Assembly: GCA_031426815.1 (NCBI GenBank)
Contig: JASJPG010000008.1
Location: 1-64,000 of the forward strand
Source: PFJX01 sp031426815
GTDB lineage: Bacteria > Pseudomonadota > Gammaproteobacteria > Burkholderiales > Thiobacillaceae
Direction of reading: 5' to 3'
DNA length: 64,000 nucleotides
Part shown: positions 1 to 8,401 of the stretch, in pieces
How the letters are laid out: each line of letters opens with the position of its first letter
Position numbering within the stretch: the stretch's first letter is position 1
Program-made: the position numbers and the translations under genes
Notes under the pieces: model-generated
Told to the model about the DNA's origin: nothing
Seen by the model: only the letters and a program-made list of their open reading frames with translations
The model's database searches: none

Positions 1-65
1 GCCCGCGAGTTTGCGCGCCGACGACAAGCGGGCGAGACGCCCGCGCTCCCATGTGGAGTCCGTAG

Positions 66-85
66 GTCGGCATTCCCATGCCGAC
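66..85. repeat. short palindrome, GTCGGC...GCCGAC family
   Basis: Palindrome with arms GTCGGCAT and ATGCCGAC around a short centre. Related palindromes with GTCGGCAA/TTGCCGAC arms occur at 11901, 25519, 28681 and 33631, so this is a small dispersed family. The rest of 1-279 holds no gene I can support; the open frames there have no convincing start or recognisable product. Confidence 0.55.
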
Positions 86-189
86 GCCCCTCCTCGCAGC
101 GGGGGGTCGCCGCCTCGCAATCCAAAGGCAACCAGACGGTGGAAACGGCGAAAGGGATACCGCCCTACGACTCTGTACTCGGGAGGGAG

Positions 190-247
190 CTTGCCGGCCA
201 CCTCGGCCACTTCACACTCGGGCGCGCTCAACTGCAGTTTCAAGGAT
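190..247 (+). repeat. degenerate end of the TIR-flanked repeat element
   Basis: The stretch TCAACTGCAGTTTCAAGG at 228-245 differs by one base from the right terminal inverted repeat of the element at 17803-18041. The upstream bases (CTTGCCGGCCACCTCGGCC onward) also resemble that element's right end loosely. It looks like a decayed copy of which only the right end remains. Confidence 0.45.
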
Positions 248-279
248 AATTTCCGCCTCGCTCCGGACGGGATATTCCG

Positions 280-633
280 ATGCAACTCACTGTTTCCCAG
301 CACGCCAGCACAACGGTTGCCGCCCCGATAGGGCGCATCGATCAGGCCAGCGCCGATGGTTTCCTGCGCTCGATACAGGAATTGCTGGCGGCGCGCGGTC
401 CCGATTCGCCGCCGCTGGTGCTCGATTTCTCCGGCGTCGATTACATCGCCAGCGTCGGACTGCGCGCCCTCATGGTCGCGGCGCGGCAGGCCAAGAGCGG
501 TGGCGGCAAGATCGCCATCGCGGCGCTGCAGCCGATGGTGCAGGAAGTTTTCAGCATTGCCCGGTTCGATCTGGTCATCGCCTGTTTCGACTCGCTGGAG
601 TCCGCAGCACGGGAGTTATCTGCATGCAAGTGA
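280..633 (+). CDS. STAS-domain anti-sigma-factor antagonist
   Basis: A 117-residue single STAS domain. The segment around residues 48-64 (LDFSGVDYIASVGLRAL) carries the usual core, and Ser58 sits where SpoIIAA/RsbV-type proteins are phosphorylated. The family acts in the cytoplasm by binding an anti-sigma factor or another partner when unphosphorylated. Its stop overlaps the start of the MBL-fold hydrolase by 10 bp, and a SpoIIE-type phosphatase follows, so the three genes probably form one unit in which that phosphatase reactivates this protein. No serine kinase is visible nearby. The family call is secure; the partners are inferred. Confidence 0.85.
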   Translation: MQLTVSQHASTTVAAPIGRIDQASADGFLRSIQELLAARGPDSPPLVLDFSGVDYIASVGLRALMVAARQAKSGGGKIAIAALQPMVQEVFSIARFDLVIACFDSLESAARELSACK

Positions 634-1607
634 AATTCTGGGGCACACGCGGTTCGTTACCGGTCGCCACCACCTCGGGCGAAGTCAAAAAGAAGATCGT
701 TGCCGCGCTGGAGGCCGCGAATGGTCGCCAGTTCGCCTCAGCGGACGAAATCGAAGCCTTTGCCAACGACCTGCCCTTCGCCGTGGCCGGCAGTTTCGGC
801 GGCAATACTGCTTGCGTCGAGCTGATCGGCGCGCCGAATGAAAATGCCGGCGACGCTGCAGTCGAACACGTCATCTGCGATCTGGGCAGCGGCCTACGCC
901 CGCTTGGACAAGCCAAAATGGCCGCGTTCGGCCCGGGCAAACCGCAGACCTATCACTTCTTCGTCTCGCATCTGCACTGGGACCATCTGATGGGCCTGCC
1001 GTTTTTCGTGCCGATCTACATCCCCGGCAATCGCATCGTCATACACGGTTGTCACGCCAATCTGGAAGCCGGCATCCGGCTGCAGATGTCGGCGCCCTGC
1101 TTCCCGGTCGATTTCAGCCAGATCGGCGCCAGCGTGGAATTCGACATTCTTGAACCGGGCCGCGATTACGACATCGCCGGCTTCAAGGTCCGCGCCAAGC
1201 TGCAACTGCATGCCGGCGACTCCTACGGCTATCGTTTCGAGCAAGCCGGCAAGTCGGTGGTCTATTCGACCGATTCCGAACACAAGCTCGACAACCGCGC
1301 TGAACAACAGGCCTTCGTCGAATTCTTCCAGGGCGCCGATCTGGTCATTTTCGACACCATGTACAGCCTGGCCGACGCGATCACCGTCAAGGCCGACTGG
1401 GGCCATTCCAGCAACATCATCGCGGTCGAACTGTGCCAGGAAGCCGGCGTGAATCGCCTGGCCATGTTCCACCACGAGCCGATCCACGACGACGCCAAAC
1501 TGTGCAGCCTGTTCGACGAGACGCGCCGCTTCGAGGAGATCACCCGCGATGGCCGTCCGCCGCTGGAAATCATCTCGTCGTTCGACGGCTTGAGCATCAA
1601 GCTTTGA
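624..1607 (+). CDS. MBL-fold metallo-hydrolase
   Basis: A 327-residue protein starting MQVKFWGTRGS, a beginning typical of PhnP-like/cyclic-phosphodiesterase MBL proteins. The metal site is visible: HLHWDH at residues 116-121, a later STDSEH, and WGHSS and FHHEP segments that can supply further His ligands. A long insertion (about residues 20-60) separates the first strand from the core. I chose ATG 624, which overlaps the STAS gene, because it gives the family-typical N-terminus. The substrate is unknown. Linkage to STAS and PP2C genes suggests a role in the same signalling output, perhaps on a nucleotide second messenger, but that is a guess. Confidence 0.8.
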   Translation: MQVKFWGTRGSLPVATTSGEVKKKIVAALEAANGRQFASADEIEAFANDLPFAVAGSFGGNTACVELIGAPNENAGDAAVEHVICDLGSGLRPLGQAKMAAFGPGKPQTYHFFVSHLHWDHLMGLPFFVPIYIPGNRIVIHGCHANLEAGIRLQMSAPCFPVDFSQIGASVEFDILEPGRDYDIAGFKVRAKLQLHAGDSYGYRFEQAGKSVVYSTDSEHKLDNRAEQQAFVEFFQGADLVIFDTMYSLADAITVKADWGHSSNIIAVELCQEAGVNRLAMFHHEPIHDDAKLCSLFDETRRFEEITRDGRPPLEIISSFDGLSIKL

Positions 1608-1629
1608 GCGCAAGCCGACCGTTCAAGTA

Positions 1630-3765
1630 GTGAGCCGTTTCGAACGCCTGCGCGCCCCCCTGTTCCGCCTCCTCCAGGGCCGCGCGATTGCGCTGATCCT
1701 GCTGATTCTGGCCTGCGCCGTGCTGTACCGGATCGACGCCACCCCGCTGGCGCGGCTGCACGATGCCCAGTTCGACCGCTATCAGCGCCAGATGCCGCGG
1801 GCACGGGAAGCACAACCCGTGGTCGTGGTCGAAATCGACAGCAAAAGCCTGGCCGAATACGGCCAGTGGCCGTGGTCGCGCCACCGGGTCGCCGAACTGC
1901 TCGAACGCATCCAGGCCGGCGCGCCGCTCGCCGTCGGCCTCGACATGCTGTTTGCCGAACGCGACCACTACAGCCCGCAAGCGCTGGCCCAACACCTGCC
2001 GGCGCTGCCGCAAAGCGTCGTAGACGAATTGCCCGACCCGGACGCCCGCCTGGCGCGCGCCCTTGCCGCCGGCCCCACGGTGCTGGCCATCTCCGGCGTC
2101 GCGAAAGCCTTACCGGGATCGCGTCTGCCGCAAAAACCGCTCGGCACGCTCGCTCAAAGCGACCGGGCCGTTGCCAGCCTGGCCCATTACCCCGCCGGAC
2201 TGGCCAGCCTGCCGCTCCTGGAGCAGGCCGCGCAGGGCGAAGGCTTCATCAACTCCGCCCCGGAAAAATTGAATTCACCGCTTGAACGCGGCGTCTTGCG
2301 GCGGGTGCCGGCCCTGATCGCAATCGACCAGCAGCCGTTTCTCTCGTTGCCGCTGGCCATGGTGCGGCTGGCGCTGGGCGAAGAAGGCACGACCCGGATC
2401 GAGCTGAACTCAGCCGGCATCGCGCGCATCCACCTCGGCGCCTACAGCCTGCCGACGCAACCGAACGGCGAAATCCTGCTGCACTTCGGCCAGGCCGATT
2501 CGCACTACTACCTGTCCGCCGCCGATGTGCTGGCCGGCCGGATTGCGCCGGAAACCTTCGCCGCGCGCCTGGTCCTGATCGGCTTCAACGCCAGCGGCTT
2601 GCAGGATCGCGTCATCACGCCGCTGGGCGACAGCCTGCCCGGCGTCGACATCCACGTTCAGGTCATCGAAAGCCTGCTCGCCGGCGCCGCACTGCAACGC
2701 CCGCCCTGGCTGCCGCGGCTGGAACTCGCCGCCCTCGCGCTGAGCGGGTTGCTGCTGATCGGCGTCATCCCCGCCCTGCGGCCGCGCTATGCCAGCGCGA
2801 CCTTCCTCGCCGTCGCCGCCGTCTGGGTGCTCGGCGGTTACGCCGCCTTCCATTTCGGGCGCTGGCTGTTCGACGGCGCGGCTATCGCGCTGCTGCTCGT
2901 CCCGGTGTTCATGGCGCTGCTGAGCGGCACCCTGATCCTGGCCGACAACCGCCGCCACCAAGCCGAACTCGCCTTGCAGCGCAGCCGAGAGGAAGCCGCC
3001 CGCCTCGACGGCGAACTCGACGCCGCGCGCCGCATCCAGATCGGCCTGCTGCCCGACCCGGCCAAGGTCTTCGCAGGCGAACGCCGTTTCGAGGTCGCCG
3101 CGCTGCTCGAACCGGCGCGCGCCGTCGGCGGCGATTTCTACGACTGCTTCGCGCTCGACGCGCAACGCCTCTGTTTCGCCATCGCCGACGTATCCGGCAA
3201 AGGCTTGCCGGCCAGCCTGTTCATGGCCGTCGCGAAAACGCTGACCGGCGCCCTCGCCCGCCGCGCGCCCGACATCGGCCAGGCCATGCGCGAGGTCGAA
3301 CTGGAATTGAACCGCGCAAACCCCGAGTTCCTGTTCGTCACCGCCTTCGTCGGCGTGCTCGACCTGGCAACCGGCCGGCTCGATTTCGTCCGCGCCGGCC
3401 ACGACGCCCCGCTGCTGCTGCGCGCCGGCCAGATCACCCGCATCGACGCCGCCGCCGCATCCGGCCCGCCGCTGTGCGCCGTCGGCGACTTCCCGTACCA
3501 ATCGGCGCAAGTGCGGTTGCAGCCCGGCGACCTGCTCTGCCTGTACACCGACGGCGTCACCGAGGCCAGCAATGGCCAAAGCTGGTTCGGCATCGAACGG
3601 CTGATCGAAACCTTGACGGCACCAACGTCGGCAACGGATTTGCCAACGCGCATCGCCGGATTGCGCGACACGGTCCGCGCCTTCGAAGCCGGCCAGCCGC
3701 CGGCCGACGACCTCACCTTGTTGCTGCTGCGCTGGCATGGGGCGAGTCCGGCTGAACGTCCATAA
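1630..3765 (+). CDS. CHASE2 sensor-SpoIIE/PP2C serine phosphatase
   Basis: A 711-residue membrane protein from a GTG start. A transmembrane segment near residues 18-34 is followed by a CHASE2-type extracytoplasmic sensor (to about 345), three further membrane helices (about 355-440), a short coiled coil and a SpoIIE-type PP2C domain. Metal-binding motifs of the phosphatase are present: VGGDFYD, IADVSGKG, YTDGVTEA and DDLTLLLL. The family dephosphorylates STAS-domain antagonists in response to a periplasmic cue. It begins 22 bp after the MBL hydrolase, and the STAS protein of the same unit is its obvious candidate substrate. Confidence 0.9.
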   Translation: MSRFERLRAPLFRLLQGRAIALILLILACAVLYRIDATPLARLHDAQFDRYQRQMPRAREAQPVVVVEIDSKSLAEYGQWPWSRHRVAELLERIQAGAPLAVGLDMLFAERDHYSPQALAQHLPALPQSVVDELPDPDARLARALAAGPTVLAISGVAKALPGSRLPQKPLGTLAQSDRAVASLAHYPAGLASLPLLEQAAQGEGFINSAPEKLNSPLERGVLRRVPALIAIDQQPFLSLPLAMVRLALGEEGTTRIELNSAGIARIHLGAYSLPTQPNGEILLHFGQADSHYYLSAADVLAGRIAPETFAARLVLIGFNASGLQDRVITPLGDSLPGVDIHVQVIESLLAGAALQRPPWLPRLELAALALSGLLLIGVIPALRPRYASATFLAVAAVWVLGGYAAFHFGRWLFDGAAIALLLVPVFMALLSGTLILADNRRHQAELALQRSREEAARLDGELDAARRIQIGLLPDPAKVFAGERRFEVAALLEPARAVGGDFYDCFALDAQRLCFAIADVSGKGLPASLFMAVAKTLTGALARRAPDIGQAMREVELELNRANPEFLFVTAFVGVLDLATGRLDFVRAGHDAPLLLRAGQITRIDAAAASGPPLCAVGDFPYQSAQVRLQPGDLLCLYTDGVTEASNGQSWFGIERLIETLTAPTSATDLPTRIAGLRDTVRAFEAGQPPADDLTLLLLRWHGASPAERP

Positions 3766-3818
3766 GCGGATTCCGGTCGTAGCACCTTTCAACCCATTTC
3801 GCGCCGTTGCCGGTTGTC

Positions 3819-3878
3819 GTAGGAGCGCCTTCCAAGGCGCGATTGTTCCGGACTTCGCGCCTTGGAAGGCGCTCCTAC
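3819..3878. repeat. REP-like palindromic element, copy 1
   Basis: A 60-bp near-perfect inverted repeat: left arm GTAGGAGCGCCTTCCAAGG..., right arm its complement ending GGCGCTCCTAC, with a 12-nt loop. It lies between two convergent-reading units and recurs at 4891, 6440, 25442 and 29609, always between genes. Such elements can act as transcription boundaries or mRNA-stabilising hairpins. Confidence 0.85.
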
Positions 3879-3920
3879 AGCATCACAACAGCACGGTCGA
3901 GACGGAAGGAGTGAATCGAC

Positions 3921-4835
3921 ATGGACCTGACCGACATTTTCCTGGAAGAGCCCGGCACATGGACCGCTCTGGCCCGCACGCTGCTGCACATCGGCGTCAT
4001 CCTTGCCATCGCCTGGGCCATGTTGGCACTGTCGCGCAAAATGATCCGGGTGCTGCGCCTGAAGTTGCAGAAACGGACCGACGACCCCGAACAACTCAAC
4101 CGCCTGGAAACCTTGGGCCGGGTGTTCCGCTATACCGCCGCCGTGGTGATTACGCTGGTTACCGGCATGCTGGTGCTGTCGGAAATCGGCATCTCCATCG
4201 CCCCCATTCTGGCCTCCGCCGGGGTCATCGGCATCGCCATCGGCTTTGGCGCGCAAAGCCTGATCAAGGATTATTTCAACGGCTTTTTCCTGTTGATCGA
4301 AAACCAGATCCACCAGGGCGATGTGGTGGAAGTCGCCGGCAAAGGCGGTCTGGTGGAAGAAATCACGTTGCGCTACATCCGCTTGCGCGACTACGAGGGC
4401 AGCGTCCACTTCGTCCCCAACGGCGCCGTCACCACAGTCTCCAACCGCAGCCGCGGATTCGCTTTCGCGGTGATCGACATCGGCGTCGCCTACCACGAGA
4501 ACGTCGAGGACGTGTTTGCCGCGATCCGCGAAGTCGCCGCGGCGATGCAGGCGGATGCGACCCTCGGCCCGCTGATCCTGGAAGACATCGACCTGGCCGG
4601 CGTCGAGGCCTGGGCCGAATCGGCGCTGATGATCCGCTTCCGCATCAAGGTGCGGCCGTTGCAGCAATGGACCGTGAAGCGCGCCTTTCTGCAGCAACTG
4701 AAGCAGGAATTCGACCGCCGCGGCATCGAAATCCCCTACCCGCACCTGACGCTCTACCCCGGCCAGGCCAAGGACGGCAGCGCGCCGCCGCTGCATCTGG
4801 CCGGCAAGCTGTCGGACGTTCTGCCACCAGACTGA
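3921..4835 (+). CDS. MscS-family mechanosensitive channel
   Basis: A 304-residue inner-membrane protein with three predicted helices (about 15-35, 60-85, 90-110). The pore-lining TM3 region is followed by the MscS signature GIGFGAQSLIKDYFNG and a cytoplasmic beta/alpha vestibule (QGDVVEV, VPNG, IPYP near the C-terminus). The family opens on membrane tension to release osmolytes. GGAAGGAG lies about 8 bp before the ATG. Length is typical of small MscS. A second MscS gene follows after a REP element; the two share the fold but are not close duplicates. Confidence 0.9.
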   Translation: MDLTDIFLEEPGTWTALARTLLHIGVILAIAWAMLALSRKMIRVLRLKLQKRTDDPEQLNRLETLGRVFRYTAAVVITLVTGMLVLSEIGISIAPILASAGVIGIAIGFGAQSLIKDYFNGFFLLIENQIHQGDVVEVAGKGGLVEEITLRYIRLRDYEGSVHFVPNGAVTTVSNRSRGFAFAVIDIGVAYHENVEDVFAAIREVAAAMQADATLGPLILEDIDLAGVEAWAESALMIRFRIKVRPLQQWTVKRAFLQQLKQEFDRRGIEIPYPHLTLYPGQAKDGSAPPLHLAGKLSDVLPPD

Positions 4836-4890
4836 ACAAACAGCGCTGTTCGTAGGTGCCAAATCATCCTGTTTAGCGCAGTTTCCAGTT

Positions 4891-4957
4891 GTAGGAGCGC
4901 CTTCCAAGCGCGATGCTTTTAAGCCAACAGCAATCGCGCCTTGGAAGGCGCTCCTAC
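4891..4957. repeat. REP-like palindromic element, copy 2
   Basis: Same inverted repeat as at 3819, with a longer loop (about 20 nt) and one base missing in the left arm (CCAAGCGCG for CCAAGGCGCG). It separates the two MscS genes. Confidence 0.85.
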
Positions 4958-5083
4958 GGGAAATTGCGCTTCAACCCGGTGTGAATGGATTGCGCGGAAC
5001 GAAAAAATGAATCGACCCACGTTTTGCCGTCCCATCCACATTTCCGTTATGTTTCACGCTCCATTTCCAGTTCAACAAGAGAC

Positions 5084-6394
5084 ATGTCCCTCTCCCTGCC
5101 CGAAAACTTCCACAGCCTTTACGCCAGCGGACTGGAGTTGATTCAGGACCCCATGCTCTGGTGGCAGGCGGGCGTGCTGCTGCTGGCGGCGGCGGGCGCC
5201 TGGATGGTGCATGTCACGCTGGGTCAGAGCATCGGCGCACGTTCCGAGCAGAATCCGGAATTGGCGATGCGCAACATGGCGCTGAAAACCCTGCAACGCA
5301 TCCTGTTCCCCATCAGCATGCTGTTCGGCGTCATGGCCGGACACGCGCTGCTCGCCCACTGGGGCCGAGCGGTGAATCTGCTCGAAGTGGTCATGCCTTT
5401 GCTGACTTCCATGGCGGCCATCCGCATCGTCGTCTATTTCCTGCGCAAGACATTCCGGCCCGGACCGGCGGTGAAAGCCTGGGAAAACCTCATCGCCACC
5501 TCCATCTGGATTGTCGTCGCCCTGCATCTGCTGGGCTGGTTGCCCACCGTGCTGGCTGCCCTGGACAGCATGGCGGTGCAGGTCGGCACCACCCGAATCA
5601 GCGTGCTGGATACCGGCAAACTGCTCCTTGCCCTGGTGTTGTTATGGCTGCTGGCGCTCTGGCTGGCGGCACTGATCGAGAACCGCCTCAGCCAGACCCA
5701 GTACGTCAACGCCGGCATGCGCGTGGCCATGGTCAAACTGAGCAAGTTCATCCTGCTGGTGCTGGCCTTTCTGCTGGCGCTCAACGCGGTGGGCATCGAC
5801 CTCACCGCGCTGGCGGTATTCGGCGGCGCCCTCGGCGTCGGTCTCGGCTTCGGTCTGCAACGCATCGCCAGCAACTTCATCAGCGGCTTCATCGTGCTGT
5901 TCGACCGCTCCATCCGCCCCGGCGATGTCATCACCATCGGCAACACCTTCGGCTGGGTGCAGGAACTGCATGCCCGCTATGTCGTGGTGCGTGACCGCGA
6001 GGGCGTCGAACGGCTGATTCCCAATGAAACCCTGATCACCAACGAAGTCATCAACTGGAGCTACAGCGACCGCAACGTCCGCCTGAAGATTCCGGTTTCG
6101 ATCAGCTACACCAACGACCCGGAACAGGCCATGGCGATCCTGCTGGAAGCCGCCGGCGCGAACTCCCGCGTGCTCGCCGACCCGGCGCCCGCGACCCGGC
6201 TGATGAATTTCGGCGACAGCGGCATCGAACTGGAATTGCGGGTCTGGATCCAGGACCCCGAAGCGGGCCTGGCCATCGTGCGGTCCGACATCAACCTGGC
6301 CGTCTGGCGCGCGTTCAAGCAAGCCGGCATCGTCATCCCCTACCCGCAGCGCGATCTGCACATCGTCGGCCAGGGTTCACTTCAGGCCCCATGA
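5084..6394 (+). CDS. MscS-family channel with extra N-terminal helices
   Basis: A 436-residue protein when started at ATG 5084 (MSLSLPENF); an in-frame ATG at 4985 would add an implausible hydrophilic leader. About five membrane segments precede the MscS core, whose signature reads GVGLGFGLQRIASNFISG, followed by FDRSIRPGD and VPNE/IPNE-type vestibule motifs and a C-terminal IPYPQRDLHI. The extra helices place it with medium-size MscS/YbdG-like channels. Role: tension-gated efflux during hypo-osmotic shock. It has no obvious tie to the exopolysaccharide genes that start 190 bp downstream. Confidence 0.88.
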   Translation: MSLSLPENFHSLYASGLELIQDPMLWWQAGVLLLAAAGAWMVHVTLGQSIGARSEQNPELAMRNMALKTLQRILFPISMLFGVMAGHALLAHWGRAVNLLEVVMPLLTSMAAIRIVVYFLRKTFRPGPAVKAWENLIATSIWIVVALHLLGWLPTVLAALDSMAVQVGTTRISVLDTGKLLLALVLLWLLALWLAALIENRLSQTQYVNAGMRVAMVKLSKFILLVLAFLLALNAVGIDLTALAVFGGALGVGLGFGLQRIASNFISGFIVLFDRSIRPGDVITIGNTFGWVQELHARYVVVRDREGVERLIPNETLITNEVINWSYSDRNVRLKIPVSISYTNDPEQAMAILLEAAGANSRVLADPAPATRLMNFGDSGIELELRVWIQDPEAGLAIVRSDINLAVWRAFKQAGIVIPYPQRDLHIVGQGSLQAP

Positions 6395-6439
6395 CGCCAT
6401 GCCTGGCTTCACCCTCTGGGTGAGTAGCGGCACCACTTT

Positions 6440-6497
6440 GTAGGAGTGCCTTCCAAGGCGCGAGCCAGCTCAATCGCGGCTTGGACGGCGTTCCTAC
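6440..6497. repeat. REP-like palindromic element, copy 3 (diverged)
   Basis: A diverged copy of the 3819 palindrome: left arm GTAGGAGTGCCTTCCAAGG, right arm with substitutions (GGCTTGGACGGCGTTCCTAC). It sits between the second MscS gene and the first export gene, where it may mark a transcription boundary. Confidence 0.75.
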
Positions 6498-6584
6498 GTC
6501 GTCATCTGGCCGACTTCACCATGCTGTAAGAATCGCCCTGTATGTTGATCGGCTTTACGAAATGCTCAAGCCTGCCGACAACTC

Positions 6585-7193
6585 ATGAACCGATCCAAGC
6601 CGCTTCTCGGCCTGCTCATTGCCTGCCTGCTTTTCACCCTGCGGGTTCAGGCGGAGACACCGGCCACCGCCGCTCCGGCCGAGCCTGAAACCGCCGCCAG
6701 CCAGACCAAACCGCCCTATCTGCTCAAGGAAGGCGATGTGCTGGACGTCTCGGTCTGGCAGGAGGACAGCCTGCGCAAGGAGTTGCGCGTGCTGCCGGAT
6801 GGCAGCATCACCTTTCCGCTGGTCGGCCGGGTCGAAGTCGCTGGCTTGACCTCGGGCGACGTGGAGAAGAAGGTCGCCGAAAAGCTCAAATCCTATCTCG
6901 CCGACCCCGTCGTCAACGTCGTAATCGGCGGCATCAACGGTAACCGGGTCTACGTCATCGGCAACGTGGTGAAGCCGGGGCCGGTCATTCTCGACGTGCC
7001 GATGAGCGTGCTGCAGGTGTTGAGCCTGGCCGGCGGGCTGGGCCGTTTCGCAGACGAAAACGCAATCAAGGTGCTGCGCGAGACCGCCGACGGCACGCAG
7101 ACGTTGTCGGTGCGTTACAGCGATCTGATCAAGGCCAAGGACTTGTCCACCAATGTTCCGCTGCGGGCCGGCGACACGCTGCTCGTGCCTTGA
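6585..7193 (+). CDS. polysaccharide export protein (Wza-type, periplasmic/outer membrane)
   Basis: A 202-residue exported protein: signal peptide to about residue 24 (VQA-ET), then a Poly_export domain (residues about 42-125, YLLKEGDVLDVSVWQ...) and an SLBB domain (about 130-200, VYVIGNVVKPGPV). The family forms the outer-membrane portal for capsule/exopolysaccharide. LIAC at residues 12-15 also resembles a lipobox, which would give a lipoprotein; I cannot decide. At about 200 residues it is the short, PEP-CTERM/EPS-associated form rather than full Wza. It is the first gene of the EPS unit, 4 bp before the EpsL-like gene. Confidence 0.88.
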   Translation: MNRSKPLLGLLIACLLFTLRVQAETPATAAPAEPETAASQTKPPYLLKEGDVLDVSVWQEDSLRKELRVLPDGSITFPLVGRVEVAGLTSGDVEKKVAEKLKSYLADPVVNVVIGGINGNRVYVIGNVVKPGPVILDVPMSVLQVLSLAGGLGRFADENAIKVLRETADGTQTLSVRYSDLIKAKDLSTNVPLRAGDTLLVP

Positions 7194-7197
7194 GGCG

Positions 7198-8307
7198 ATG
7201 AACCTGGCAGGCGCGCTCGGTGCGCTGGCACTACTGTTGCCGGCGGTGGCGCAGGCGGACCGCTTCGAGCACGGCCTGACCGCCGCAATCGCCAGCGAAT
7301 ACGACTCCAACCCGGCCCTGTCGGCGACGACGTCGACCGGCGTGTGGCGCTATTCGCTGCTTCCCGGCTACAGCCTGAGCAGCGTGGCGGGCGCCGACGC
7401 ATGGAATGCCCGCCTCGGCCTGCGCCTGGAGCGGTCGAGCGATGCCGATCTGAGCATCGGGCGTGAGGATCCCAACCTCAGCCTGGCCTGGACGCGGCAG
7501 ACGCCGACCGGCTCCTTCGGCGTCTCGGCCGGTTATGAGGAGACCTCCACGCGGGTCGCCGAACTGCAGGATTCGGGGCTGGTGGCGGCGGACGGCAGCA
7601 AGATCGGCAAGAACTTCTCCGCCACCTGGAGTCAGGCGCTGGATGAACGCGGCACGCTGTCGCTCAACCTGGGCCGCGCCGGGGTCGGCTATCGCGGCGG
7701 CAGCCTGACCGACTACGCCACCCTCAGCGCCGGGGCGACCCTGAGCCGGGCGAGGGACGAACGCACATCGCACTATCTGCGTTTTTCCGCTGCGCGCTAC
7801 ACGCCCGATAGCGGCGGCGCCGACTCGGATTCCTTCGAGTTCCTGGCCGGCCTGCGACTGAGCCGTTCGGAGCGGTTGAATCTGGACCTGGCCGCCGGCA
7901 TCAATCGCACCGTGGCGCAGACGGCGAAGAACGGCTGGCAGGGCAGCGTAAAACTGAATTACGCGCTGGACGAGCGTTCCGCCTTCTCGTTCGATCTGGG
8001 CCGCAGCGTCGCTTCCAGCGGCGTCGGCGGTTTTGTCGAAGCGGACGTTCTCAACGCGGGCTGGCATCGCGCGCTGTCCGACAAACAGAGCATCGGCGCC
8101 AGCTTGTTCAAACGCCGCAGTCAGGCGGTGGCGACGGGCGACACCACGCAACTCAACCTGTTCGCCAACCGGGCGCTGGGCGACGCCTGGTCGCTGCGAG
8201 CAAGTTATCTGTACAAGCAGGCGCAAGGCGGTGGCGTGGCCGCAGCGAGCGGCCATGTGCTGAGCCTGACCCTGTCCTATGCCAACCCCGATTTTCTTGA
8301 TTTCTAG
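7198..8307 (+). CDS. EpsL-like outer-membrane beta-barrel protein
   Basis: A 369-residue protein from ATG 7198, just after the export gene's stop. A signal peptide (ends AQA-DR) is followed by alternating-pattern strands with aromatic girdles through the C-terminal Phe (LSYANPDFLDF), as in outer-membrane barrels. The early EYDSNPALS segment is characteristic of the EpsL/TIGR03016-like barrels found with exosortase-linked EPS clusters. The likely role is assisting export or anchoring of the polysaccharide at the outer membrane. The barrel assignment is fairly sure; the subfamily is less so. Confidence 0.7.
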   Translation: MNLAGALGALALLLPAVAQADRFEHGLTAAIASEYDSNPALSATTSTGVWRYSLLPGYSLSSVAGADAWNARLGLRLERSSDADLSIGREDPNLSLAWTRQTPTGSFGVSAGYEETSTRVAELQDSGLVAADGSKIGKNFSATWSQALDERGTLSLNLGRAGVGYRGGSLTDYATLSAGATLSRARDERTSHYLRFSAARYTPDSGGADSDSFEFLAGLRLSRSERLNLDLAAGINRTVAQTAKNGWQGSVKLNYALDERSAFSFDLGRSVASSGVGGFVEADVLNAGWHRALSDKQSIGASLFKRRSQAVATGDTTQLNLFANRALGDAWSLRASYLYKQAQGGGVAAASGHVLSLTLSYANPDFLDF

Positions 8308-8401
8308 GATGCAGCCGACATGAAACAGCCCCCTTACTCGCTACGCTCGTTTCCCCCCGAGGGGGAGGTCAGTTCCTTCGGAACGGCCGTGCGGAACTGA
8401 C
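8308..8401. other. intergenic spacer with two small hairpins
   Basis: The 94-bp gap inside the EPS unit contains a CCCCC...GGGGG hairpin near 8353-8367 and a GTTCC-TTC-GGAAC hairpin near 8371-8383. There is no T-run, so neither looks like an intrinsic terminator. They could lower read-through or stabilise mRNA ends. Confidence 0.4.

Noticed and set aside
78..623. N-terminal extension of the MBL hydrolase to position 78
   Set aside because: The extension reads the STAS gene in another frame and gives Arg-rich nonsense; ATG 624 gives the family's normal start.
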